Source of the DNA: Candidatus Zixiibacteriota bacterium
GTDB taxonomy: Bacteria; Zixibacteria; MSB-5A5; GN15; FEB-12
Assembly (NCBI GenBank): GCA_023132995.1
Contig: JAGLXI010000043.1
Coordinates: forward strand, 1 to 9,866
Length of the DNA stretch: 9,866 bases
Reading direction: 5' to 3'
Position 1 is the stretch's first letter; each line of letters begins with the position of its first letter. Of the stretch, positions 1 through 6,041 are shown in pieces. The notes under the pieces were generated by a model. It worked only from the letters and a program-made list of their open reading frames with translations, was not told the origin of the DNA and searched no databases. The translations under genes were made by a program, and so were the position numbers.

Positions 1-304
1 GAGACAGCCTCCTTGCTGTGGGTTCCGTCACTTCCGCGAAATACTTTCGTGCTGTCCTCGACTTGATCTCTCTTATGACAAGCCCCAGTTTCATCCCATC
101 AGGTGGGTGGAGAACCAAGTGCACATGTTCGGGCATAACGACGTAGCCCAGTAGCTTGAAGCCGTGCTTGGTGCGAGCAGCATCAAGCTGTTCAATGAAT
201 ATTTCCTTGGCCCGATCACTCTGAAGTGCTGGCAATTGGCGGTAGCAACTGAACGTCACGAAACGCGCCGTCCCCAGGCTGTCGTAATGTCTGAGCCTCG
301 TCAT
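1..304 (-). CDS. REP-associated tyrosine transposase (RAYT / IS200-like Y1 transposase), partial
   Basis: Reading the minus strand from the ATG at 304 gives 101 uninterrupted codons that leave the window at its left edge, so the C-terminal part is not visible. The N-terminus (MTRLRHYDSLGTARFVTFSC) and the segment GYVVMPEHVHLVL are typical of the Y1 transposase superfamily. The HUH-type metal-binding motif is His60-Val-His62. The catalytic tyrosine normally lies further downstream and would be outside the window. RAYTs are single-strand DNA nucleases/transposases thought to act on short palindromic REP sequences. Palindromes do lie just upstream of this gene, at 366-427. No clear ribosome-binding site precedes the ATG. 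Family assignment is firm. Whether the gene is intact cannot be judged, and a domesticated or decayed copy is possible. Confidence 0.88.
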   Translation of the reverse strand, partial: MTRLRHYDSLGTARFVTFSCYRQLPALQSDRAKEIFIEQLDAARTKHGFKLLGYVVMPEHVHLVLHPPDGMKLGLVIREIKSRTARKYFAEVTEPTARRLS

Positions 305-365
305 CTTGTGAAAGGTAGCTGAACTGACCGCGGCGCACAACGGTATCTAGTGCTTACTCACAGAT

Positions 366-427
366 CCCACAGCAAGCTGTGGGCCACCCGGCCCCCGTGC
401 GCCGCGATGATATCCACCGCGCACGGG
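366..427. repeat. Tandem pair of perfect palindromes, REP/BIME-like
   Basis: Two hairpin-forming inverted repeats sit 10 bases apart. The first is CCCACAGCAAGCTGTGGG (366-383), a perfect stem with a tight loop. The second pairs CCCGTGCGC (394-402) with GCGCACGGG (419-427) around a 16-base loop. The intervening bases are C-rich (CCACCCGG). Paired palindromes beside a RAYT gene are the classic arrangement of REP elements, so REP identity is a reasonable inference. Multiple genomic copies, which would prove it, cannot be seen from one window. Confidence 0.5.
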
Positions 428-446
428 AATACTCATGCCATTAGAA

Positions 447-484
447 AGGCCCCCGCTGTCGAGACAGCAAGGGCCTGCGTTTTT
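447..484 (+). terminator. Terminator-like hairpin downstream of the dockerin-repeat gene
   Basis: AGGCCC (447-452) pairs with GGGCCT (471-476) and GCTGTC (455-460) with GACAGC (463-468), giving 12 base pairs with one 2x2 internal loop and a two-base turn. On the plus strand GCG and five T (480-484) follow. On the minus strand the hairpin is followed only by TTTCT. It lies about 20 bases past the stop codon of the minus-strand gene ending at 504, so its likely job is ending that transcript. The better T-run is on the plus strand, so it may work in both directions. Confidence 0.55.
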
Positions 485-503
485 CTGTGCCGGTAGAGAC
501 CAG

Positions 504-1490
504 CTAATTGCCGAGTGAGACCGATCTTCGATCGAACAAATATATAGCTGCGTCAGGGTACTCCTGGACGTAAAGCTCCGCAACGTAGTTTCCCTGCAGG
601 ATTCCCTCAACGGCGGCGACGACCTCGAAATAGCACAGGCAGTAGACAGCTTCACTGGAAATATTCATTTCATAGAACCTGAGAGTATCGCCGACCAGGG
701 CGAAATCGACCACGATATCCGCCACACAATTGAGATAGGCATCAAGATGCTCCATCGTGAGGGTGTCGCCTGAGAGGTGGTAGTTGATGATCGGTGGATC
801 GCCGGGTTCGCTCTCCAGGCAACCGCTGTCTTCATAACCGATCAGGACGGGACCATCGCCGCCGATCACGGCCGTATCGATTCCTATGACGTTGCCATAG
901 ATACCCACGAGGGTGACAACGTATTCCCCCGGTTCGAGATCGTGCACGATGGACTTCAGGTTGAATGGGCAGATACAGTCACACGGCATCCCGGTATCAG
1001 CCTCAAACCCGACAAGGTGATTGCCCGATTGGTTCCAGTCGACCGCGTAGAAAAGGCAGCACTGGTAGAATGCCTGGAAATGATGCACGTGGAGGTCATT
1101 GCCTACGACTTCAAGGTACAGGTAGCCGTCATCGGACGCGGCTGCGTGCGGGACGCCTGTCTTCGCTGCCGAATCGGGTACACAGGTGCCGCCGATATCG
1201 GTATGATTGTCGACAGACCAGAATGGGCAGGTGGGGGAAGGCGCTCCCAGGAACCAGTGATCGACCCAGCAAACCAGGTCGGATATGTCAATCTGGCCGT
1301 CACCGTCGCAATCGGCGGCAGGGGGATAGGGAAGAGGAGATCCGTCATTGAACATATAGTCGACCAGGTAGACAAGGTCGCTGATGTCTACGCGATCTGT
1401 GTTGTCGATATTACCGCAGATGACAGCCTGTGTCTGTCCACCGGCCAGCAACAGCACAGCCATACAAATCATCAGTCTGAGCTTACTCAT
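504..1490 (-). CDS. Secreted protein with two dockerin-like repeats and a duplicated Cys-containing beta-module
   Basis: Function unknown. The ATG at 1490 (328 aa) is chosen because GGAGG lies 9 bases upstream (1500-1504) and it opens directly into a signal peptide (residues 1-22: Lys/Arg start, hydrophobic core LMICMAVLLLAGG, cleavage after TQA). A start at 1514 would add eight residues without this fit. Residues 27-50 and 60-82 are two type I dockerin-like calcium loops (core DISDLV); repeat 2 has D60, D62, D64, D68 and D71 in canonical positions, while repeat 1 is less canonical. The rest is beta-rich with no transmembrane helix. Two homologous segments, about residues 133-190 and 244-302, share L-x3-H-x2-A-[FY]-x2-C, then C-x-C-x-F, then G-x-Y. 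The protein is probably exported and disulfide-stabilised. No cohesin or cellulosomal gene is visible, so the dockerin-like repeats are unlikely to mean a cellulosome. Confidence 0.85.
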   Translation of the reverse strand: MSKLRLMICMAVLLLAGGQTQAVICGNIDNTDRVDISDLVYLVDYMFNDGSPLPYPPAADCDGDGQIDISDLVCWVDHWFLGAPSPTCPFWSVDNHTDIGGTCVPDSAAKTGVPHAAASDDGYLYLEVVGNDLHVHHFQAFYQCCLFYAVDWNQSGNHLVGFEADTGMPCDCICPFNLKSIVHDLEPGEYVVTLVGIYGNVIGIDTAVIGGDGPVLIGYEDSGCLESEPGDPPIINYHLSGDTLTMEHLDAYLNCVADIVVDFALVGDTLRFYEMNISSEAVYCLCYFEVVAAVEGILQGNYVAELYVQEYPDAAIYLFDRRSVSLGN

Positions 1491-1549
1491 AATTCCTGAC
1501 CTCCATTGAAGCATCCGGGAATCGGACGCAATCTGCCTCGTGTACCAAA

Positions 1550-1578
1550 AGTATAGTAATTGGGCATTGTTTAGTCAA
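1550..1578 (-). promoter_or_regulatory. Sigma70-type promoter for the secreted dockerin-repeat gene
   Basis: On the minus strand, TTGACT (1573-1578) and TATACT (1550-1555) are separated by exactly 17 bases. Each box differs from consensus by one base. Transcription would start near 1543, about 53 bases before the ATG at 1490, with the GGAGG ribosome-binding site in between. This is the strongest promoter match I found in the window. Confidence 0.7.
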
Positions 1579-1628
1579 GCGAAATCCCGGCCCTGACATG
1601 CCACGACCGAATGGCCTGTTCCGTGGGC

Positions 1629-1647
1629 GGCAGACGCCCCGTCTGCC
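1629..1647. repeat. Short perfect palindrome, possible interspersed repeat
   Basis: GGCAGACG (1629-1636) pairs with CGTCTGCC (1640-1647) around a CCC loop, between the divergent promoters of the secreted protein and the ClC gene. No T-run follows on either strand, so a terminator is unlikely. It differs in sequence from the palindromes at 366-427. It could be a second type of interspersed palindrome or a regulatory hairpin; copy number cannot be seen here. Confidence 0.4.
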
Positions 1648-1727
1648 CCTACTTCGGATGAGACCCCTGCGGTATCTACAGGACTTCGGTAATATTCAAT
1701 TTGAGGCGATTCACGGAGGGTAACACA

Positions 1728-1766
1728 GTGCATTATTACCTTGTACAACAGGCAGCCGGAGAATAG
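1728..1766 (+). other. 12-codon leader-like ORF in frame with and upstream of the ClC gene
   Basis: A GTG at 1728 has the best ribosome-binding site of this region (GGAGG at 1715-1719, 8-base spacing) and opens a frame of 12 codons (MHYYLVQQAAGE if GTG is read as Met), ending at TAG 1764-1766. The next ATG, at 1779, starts the ClC protein in the same frame and has no usable ribosome-binding site of its own. This may be a leader peptide that delivers ribosomes to the ClC start, or the original start of the ClC gene cut off by a nonsense change. The sequence alone does not decide. Confidence 0.35.
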
Positions 1767-1778
1767 ATTCCCGCCGTT

Positions 1779-3530
1779 ATGAATGCCGGCGCTGTCGAAA
1801 GATTCCTGAAGATGTTCCAGCTTAGCGGCACCCGTCTCCTGATCGTTCTCTCGGTGTTCGTGGGGATGGCCACAGCCTTCGGGGCGTTAGGCTTTACTTA
1901 CCTGATAGAATACTGCAACAAGTTGTTTTTCGGCCACACCGACCAGATTCTGACACACGCTGTCGGCAGTGGCGGATACAAATTCTGGCTGCCGCTGATA
2001 CCGATGTTGGGCGGGCTGATAGTGGGACCGCTTGTCTACAAATTCGCCAGTGAAGCTAAGGGGCATGGGGTACCGGAGGTAATGAACGCCGTGGCACGCT
2101 TAGGGGGAATCATCCGGCCCCGGGTAGCTGTCGTCAAGACTATCGCCTCGGCCATCTGTATCGGCTCCGGCGGTTCGGCTGGAAGAGAAGGGCCTATCGT
2201 TCAGATTGGTTCGGCTATCGGTTCCACGATAGGGCAGGTGTTCCACATGTCCGGCGACCGAGTGAGAATTCTTGTCGGCTGCGGCGCTGCGGCTGGAATC
2301 TCGGCGGTCTTCAATGCTCCAATTGCCGGCGTGATTTTTTCTCTGGAGATCATTCTCGGCGATTTCACGGTCAAGACGTTCTCGCCGGTTCTGTTGTCTT
2401 CGGTGGTGGCCTCGGTGGTGACGCGGACTTTCCTGGGCAACCACCCGGCTTTCGATGTCCCCGACTATTCGTTGGTGTCGGCCTGGGAGATTCCGCTCTA
2501 CTGCGGGATGGGGGCCGCCCTGGGCGTCCTGGGAGTTGCCTTCACGCGGACGTTAGCCTGGTTTGAGGACTTTTTCGACCGTCTGAATGTCACCGACTGG
2601 ACCAAACCAGCCGTCGGCGGGCTGCTGCTGGGTGGCATTGCCATCTTCTACCCGCAGGTGCTGGCCGACGGCTACGATACGATCAAGCTGACCCTGTACG
2701 GCCAGTTAGGTGCGGGATTACTGCTGGTTCTGATCCTCCTGAAAATGTTGGCCACTTCGTTCACTCTCGGCTCCGGAAACTCCGGCGGCATTTTCGCCCC
2801 GTCGCTTTTCATGGGAGCGGTGGCCGGCGGCGTGTTCGGTTTCGCGGTCAATTACCTGTTCCCCGGCGTCACAGCCACTCCCGGCGCTTACGCCCTGGTG
2901 GGGATGGCCGGTATGGTGGCGGCAGCTACTCATGCTCCCATGACGGCGCTTCTGATCATATTTGAGATGACCTCAGATTACCGAATCATCCTGCCCCTGA
3001 TGGTCACGGTGGTCTTCTCGGCGCTGGTGGCCGGGAAGCTGTTTGAGTATTCGGTTTACACGGTCAAGTTGGCCCGACGCGGAATCGATATCAGGGGCGG
3101 CAAGGACATCAACGTACTGCGTTCGCACCAGGTATCCGAGATTATGGACCGCAAGTTCACTACCATCGGCGCCGCCACCCCGCTGGCAAAGATATTTCAC
3201 ACTATCGAACACTCCTCCGAGTCCTATTTCGTGGTTGTCGACCGCGAGGACAGACTCAAGGGTGTGCTCTCTTTTCAGGATATTCGCTCAATGCTCACCG
3301 AGCATACGCTGGACTATCTCGTTATTGCTCAGGACCTCGTACGCCCGGAAACAACGGTGATCCATGCCGACGAGAACCTGGAACATGCCTACAACATGGT
3401 CAGTATCCGCGGCTTCAAACTGATCCCGGTGGTCGATCGCGAAGACAAGCGGAAAGTAATCGGCGTCCTGCGCCGCGAGGACCTGATCACCGCCTACAAC
3501 CGACACTTGATCGATACCTTGAGGCAGTAA
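1779..3530 (+). CDS. ClC-family chloride channel/transporter with C-terminal CBS pair
   Basis: An inner-membrane anion transport protein of 583 aa. Residues about 17-430 are the ClC membrane domain and 450-575 are two cytoplasmic CBS domains, which in this family usually bind nucleotides and adjust gating. The anion-path motifs are present: GHGVPE (95-100), GREGP with the gating glutamate E137 (135-139), GSGNSGGIFAP (331-341) and Y427 near the end of the membrane part, matching the pore tyrosine. In AGVIFSLEIILGDF the position of the internal proton glutamate of E. coli ClC (E203) is Ile191, with E190 before it. Proton-coupled exchangers usually keep that acid while channels often carry Val there, so channel-like behaviour is suggested but not shown. 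The start is uncertain: ATG 1779 lacks a ribosome-binding site, ATG 1812 would also leave the first membrane helix intact, and the strong site upstream serves the GTG at 1728. Confidence 0.95.
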   Translation: MNAGAVERFLKMFQLSGTRLLIVLSVFVGMATAFGALGFTYLIEYCNKLFFGHTDQILTHAVGSGGYKFWLPLIPMLGGLIVGPLVYKFASEAKGHGVPEVMNAVARLGGIIRPRVAVVKTIASAICIGSGGSAGREGPIVQIGSAIGSTIGQVFHMSGDRVRILVGCGAAAGISAVFNAPIAGVIFSLEIILGDFTVKTFSPVLLSSVVASVVTRTFLGNHPAFDVPDYSLVSAWEIPLYCGMGAALGVLGVAFTRTLAWFEDFFDRLNVTDWTKPAVGGLLLGGIAIFYPQVLADGYDTIKLTLYGQLGAGLLLVLILLKMLATSFTLGSGNSGGIFAPSLFMGAVAGGVFGFAVNYLFPGVTATPGAYALVGMAGMVAAATHAPMTALLIIFEMTSDYRIILPLMVTVVFSALVAGKLFEYSVYTVKLARRGIDIRGGKDINVLRSHQVSEIMDRKFTTIGAATPLAKIFHTIEHSSESYFVVVDREDRLKGVLSFQDIRSMLTEHTLDYLVIAQDLVRPETTVIHADENLEHAYNMVSIRGFKLIPVVDREDKRKVIGVLRREDLITAYNRHLIDTLRQ

Positions 3531-3575
3531 AGGCAGAGCTGGGGGATCAAACCCTGTAGGTCTCTCAGGGGTGAA

Positions 3576-3611
3576 GTGAGGAATGAGAACGTCCGCCTAA
3601 CGGTTCCTCAC
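3576..3611. repeat. Inverted repeat between convergent genes
   Basis: GTGAGGAA (3576-3583) is the perfect inverse of TTCCTCAC (3604-3611), with a 20-base loop. It lies between the convergent ClC and TSUP genes and its right arm includes the TSUP stop codon (3608-3610). Neither strand has a T-run after it, so it is at most a weak or factor-assisted end for the two transcripts. Nothing else stands out between 3531 and 3607. Confidence 0.35.
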
Positions 3612-4381
3612 ACCATCCGCCACAGCCACTCCCCCACGCCCAAGAGCACGGTGGCGGAAACGACCAGAACTGCGATAAGAAGCCATCGGACGAACACCGC
3701 TCCGCGCTCGACAGCCATCCGCGCCGCCACCCATGCGCCGGACATGTTCCCCAGCGCCAGCACCAATCCCACTTGCCATATCACCTGATCGTTCAATGCA
3801 AACACAATCAGCGCGAAGACGGTGAAGCATAAAATAATGAGACCCTTGACGGCGTTCCCGCGGACCAGCTCAAAACCGGCACCCAAGACCAGCCCTGCCA
3901 GAAGGAACACTCCCACACCTGCCTGGATGAAGCCGCCGTAGACACCAATGGCAAAGAACGTGAGCAACTGCACGACGCCCGGCCGCCTCGCCAGCATCCC
4001 GGGCCGTGCCTCCAGCCACCGTTTGGGGCGCACGAGAACCACGACGAACATAACGGCCATGAGAACGCCGATAGTGTGACGCATGGTCTGCTCGTCAAGA
4101 TTGACCGCAATCTGCGCCCCGAGAACAGCTCCTATAACCGCGGGCACCGCCAGCGTCAGTCCCCGACGCAGGTCGAGGACCTTCCGCCGGTGGAAGCTTC
4201 TCACGGCGACAACGTTCTGCAGGAGGATGGCCACACGGTTGGTGCCGTTGGCTACATTGGCCGGAAGACCGGCAAAGATCAACAGCGGCAGAGTCACCAG
4301 CGACCCGCTCCCGGCCAGCGTGTTGATGAAGCCCGCCAGAAACCCGGCGGCGATTACGGCGGGGTAGAGATACCAGTCCAT
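3608..4381 (-). CDS. TSUP (TauE/SafE) family membrane permease
   Basis: A polytopic inner-membrane protein of 257 aa, almost entirely hydrophobic segments. The two family half-repeats are recognisable: GFINTLAGSGSLVTLPLL (17-34), followed by the polar N-G-T-N (45-48), and GVYGGFIQAGVGVFLLAGL (146-164), followed by RGNAVKG (174-180). Length is normal for the family. TSUP proteins export or import small sulfur or organic anions such as sulfite, sulfoacetate or thiosulfate; the substrate cannot be read from sequence, and no sulfur-metabolism gene is nearby. The ATG at 4381 has no clear ribosome-binding site. It follows the stop of the lipoprotein gene by 25 bases on the same strand, so it is probably the last gene of a transcript coming from the right. 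The low start signal suggests dependence on upstream translation. Confidence 0.88.
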   Translation of the reverse strand: MDWYLYPAVIAAGFLAGFINTLAGSGSLVTLPLLIFAGLPANVANGTNRVAILLQNVVAVRSFHRRKVLDLRRGLTLAVPAVIGAVLGAQIAVNLDEQTMRHTIGVLMAVMFVVVLVRPKRWLEARPGMLARRPGVVQLLTFFAIGVYGGFIQAGVGVFLLAGLVLGAGFELVRGNAVKGLIILCFTVFALIVFALNDQVIWQVGLVLALGNMSGAWVAARMAVERGAVFVRWLLIAVLVVSATVLLGVGEWLWRMV

Positions 4382-4406
4382 GTTCTATCGGCGCGCGGCG
4401 CCTCAA

Positions 4407-4892
4407 TCAACTCTCAGGCGGGGGGCTGGTGGTGCCGGTATCGAATACGAATTTCCAACTGCCGTCGGCCTGCTTCTTCCAGACAGTGACGTAGTTGCCA
4501 TAGCCGGTGTATTCCTGGCCGGTGCTATCCGCGTCGGTGAACACCCAGCGGCCCAGCGTGTACCCAATGTCACCGGAGATTGCCACGTCGACGAAATACG
4601 GCTCCCACCTCAAGGTGCCGGATGCCGTGCGGGTCAGTATCTCACTGATCGCAGTGCGACCCTCGTAGGGATGGGCCTGGTTCCTGAAGACAGTCGCATC
4701 ATCGGTCATAAAAGTGGCAAAAGCCACGGGCGTTCCACTTCTCACCGACAGGTTGGAGAACTCTCGATCTGTCGCCATCAAGGCCGCCTTCTCTTTCTCG
4801 GTGTCCACCGTCTTGCAACCCGTGGCCATCAGCGCCACAACCGACAGCAGGATCGCCGTCGCCAGTCTTGCTATTGTCCTGTAATTGATCAT
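4407..4892 (-). CDS. NTF2-like (DUF4440/SnoaL-type) lipoprotein
   Basis: A 161-aa protein. Residues 1-25 form a lipoprotein signal (Arg-containing start, core ATAILLSVVALM) ending in the lipobox ATGC with lipidated Cys26; Ala at -3 is acceptable though less usual than Leu. The mature part, from about residue 33, looks like a single NTF2-like cone domain: an N-terminal helix (KEKAALMATDREFSNLS), then ATFMTDDATVFRNQAHPYEG, then strands ending in YVTVWKKQADGSWKFVFDTG. This matches the DUF4440 pattern, whose members are often of unknown function and occasionally enzymes. A cell-envelope location is likely. The start is well supported: GGGAG (4899-4903) stands 6 bases before the ATG. It lies between a HAD hydrolase gene (95-base gap) and a permease gene (25-base gap) on the same strand. 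That pairing gives no clear pathway. Confidence 0.85.
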   Translation of the reverse strand: MINYRTIARLATAILLSVVALMATGCKTVDTEKEKAALMATDREFSNLSVRSGTPVAFATFMTDDATVFRNQAHPYEGRTAISEILTRTASGTLRWEPYFVDVAISGDIGYTLGRWVFTDADSTGQEYTGYGNYVTVWKKQADGSWKFVFDTGTTSPPPES

Positions 4893-4987
4893 GTGCGTCT
4901 CCCAATCGTTTGGTTTGCTCTCATCTACAGAGTAGTCGGGGGCATGTCCCGGATGCGCATGACTCTCTGATCATTTGCCGCCATGCC

Positions 4988-5761
4988 CTACCGCACTATT
5001 TCTCGCAATTCAGACAACCTGGTAATAGTCATCACTCTGCCGTTTCCGCCTGCACCCGGATTTTGAGTGGTGTCCGAATGCGACCGGAAGTCCTGCGTTG
5101 CGTCGTGAGACGCCTGGTCCGCGCGTTGGATCAACACCGGCATCATTCCCGCCGCCAGGGCACCTTTCACATCGTCGTCGGTGTCGCCCACGTACATGAC
5201 CTCACGGCCTTTGAGATCGGTCGCGTCAAGGGCCACTGCGAAAATCTCGGGGTCAGGTTTCTTGACGCCGACATCACCGGAGATCACCACCGCATCAAAG
5301 AGGCTGTCAAGCCTGTGTTGAGACAGGACAGCCCGAACGCAGGGAGGATGATCGAAATTGGAGACCAGGGCCAGGCGCTTGCCATGCCGCCTCAGAGTCA
5401 TCAGAATCGGGAGTGCCTCCGGGTCCAGCGACATGTATTTGTGCCAGGCGTCGGCAATGGTCGTTGCGATATGTTTGGTCCTTGCCGCCGTGAGTCTCAG
5501 CCCGAGGTCGGTGCCGAGTGAGAGGATGCGACGTTCGAAAACAGTCAGGCCGTTGTTTATGGCCGGGGGTTCGTCGCGGCTGAAAAAAGCGTCACAGTAG
5601 GACGCAAAGGCTTCCTGCGACATAGCCAGGCCGTCCTCGCACAGGGCATTATAGAAACCCGTTAGCCAGTCAGACCAGGCTGCTTTCACGTCACCGTAGA
5701 TCAGGAGCGTCCCATAGAGGTCGAAGAAGACGCCTTTCGTCTTCGTCTCCGCCTGCATCAT
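4988..5761 (-). CDS. HAD-superfamily hydrolase
   Basis: A cytoplasmic 257-aa protein with all HAD motifs in order. Motif I is FFDLYGTL with nucleophile D14 and T18; motif II is LVSNF with S134; motif III is GVKKPDPEIF with K167/K168; motif IV is VGDTDDDVKGA (191-201) with the Mg-binding acids D193 and D197. Residues 20-115 form the helical cap of the HAD-IA subfamily. At the second acid position of motif I there is Tyr16 instead of Asp, as in L-2-haloacid dehalogenases (DxYGT), yet motif IV is phosphatase-like. A phosphatase of unknown substrate is more likely than a dehalogenase. Residues about 217-243 are a polar, probably disordered insert before the last strand. The start may be either of two adjacent ATGs (5761 or 5758), preceded by GGCGGGAA. 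It heads a possible three-gene minus-strand run, with 95 bases to the lipoprotein gene. Confidence 0.92.
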   Translation of the reverse strand: MMQAETKTKGVFFDLYGTLLIYGDVKAAWSDWLTGFYNALCEDGLAMSQEAFASYCDAFFSRDEPPAINNGLTVFERRILSLGTDLGLRLTAARTKHIATTIADAWHKYMSLDPEALPILMTLRRHGKRLALVSNFDHPPCVRAVLSQHRLDSLFDAVVISGDVGVKKPDPEIFAVALDATDLKGREVMYVGDTDDDVKGALAAGMMPVLIQRADQASHDATQDFRSHSDTTQNPGAGGNGRVMTITRLSELREIVR

Positions 5762-6041
5762 GTTCCCGCCACCAGTGATCGAGAACTCTCCCGGTTCCGT
5801 TTTTCATGCCGCGCTTGCGCCAATGTCTGTAATTCCTGCATGAGGCTACAAGAAAAGGACTTGGCGGCGGTTGGCAAGAGTTCATAACGACATTCGTACA
5901 CCCGGAGAGCCTCGCCGGACGAACACAGGCGAATCCAGTGTCTTTGACCAGCCGCGGCCGGACGGCTATTGACCGGCCCGATCTTTTCGTGTACATTGAC
6001 GTCGGTACGGAAAAACATCCTGACCAGGTAACGGAGGTCGA
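5762..6041. other. Intergenic region between divergent HAD and tldD genes
   Basis: I see no convincing gene in these 280 bases. The right end holds the tldD promoter and ribosome-binding site. The left part must contain the promoter of the HAD gene, but I could not find a good -35/-10 pair on the minus strand. A 27-codon minus-strand frame (5758-5841) ends at a TGA overlapping the HAD start but has no ribosome-binding site. Confidence 0.5.
5969..5997 (+). promoter_or_regulatory. Sigma70-type promoter for tldD-tldE
   Basis: TTGACC (5969-5974) and TACATT (5992-5997) are 17 bases apart, matching 5/6 and 4/6 of the consensus boxes. Transcription would start near 6004, leaving a leader of about 38 bases that holds GGAGG at 6033-6037, four bases before the tldD ATG at 6042. 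Position and spacing fit well; no operator is evident. Confidence 0.5.

Noticed and set aside
504..1490. Dockerin repeats as evidence of a cellulosome
   Set aside because: No cohesin, carbohydrate-active domain or scaffoldin is present; dockerin-like repeats are common in non-cellulosomal secreted proteins of many environmental bacteria.
777..1499. 240-codon open frame on the plus strand opposite the dockerin-repeat gene
   Set aside because: The opposite strand has a signal peptide, dockerin repeats, ribosome-binding site and promoter; this frame's translation shows no domain and is a shadow.
4910..5521. 203-codon plus-strand frame opposite the HAD gene, and the similar one at 4380-4970 opposite the lipoprotein gene
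   Set aside because: Both are shadows of genes with clear motifs on the minus strand (HAD motifs I-IV; lipobox and NTF2-like domain).
5758..5841. 27-codon minus-strand frame ending in a TGA that overlaps the HAD ATG (ATGA), resembling a coupled leader
   Set aside because: No ribosome-binding site before its ATG and no sequence character beyond a polar helix; such overlap is likely by chance. Conservation in relatives would be needed to revive it.
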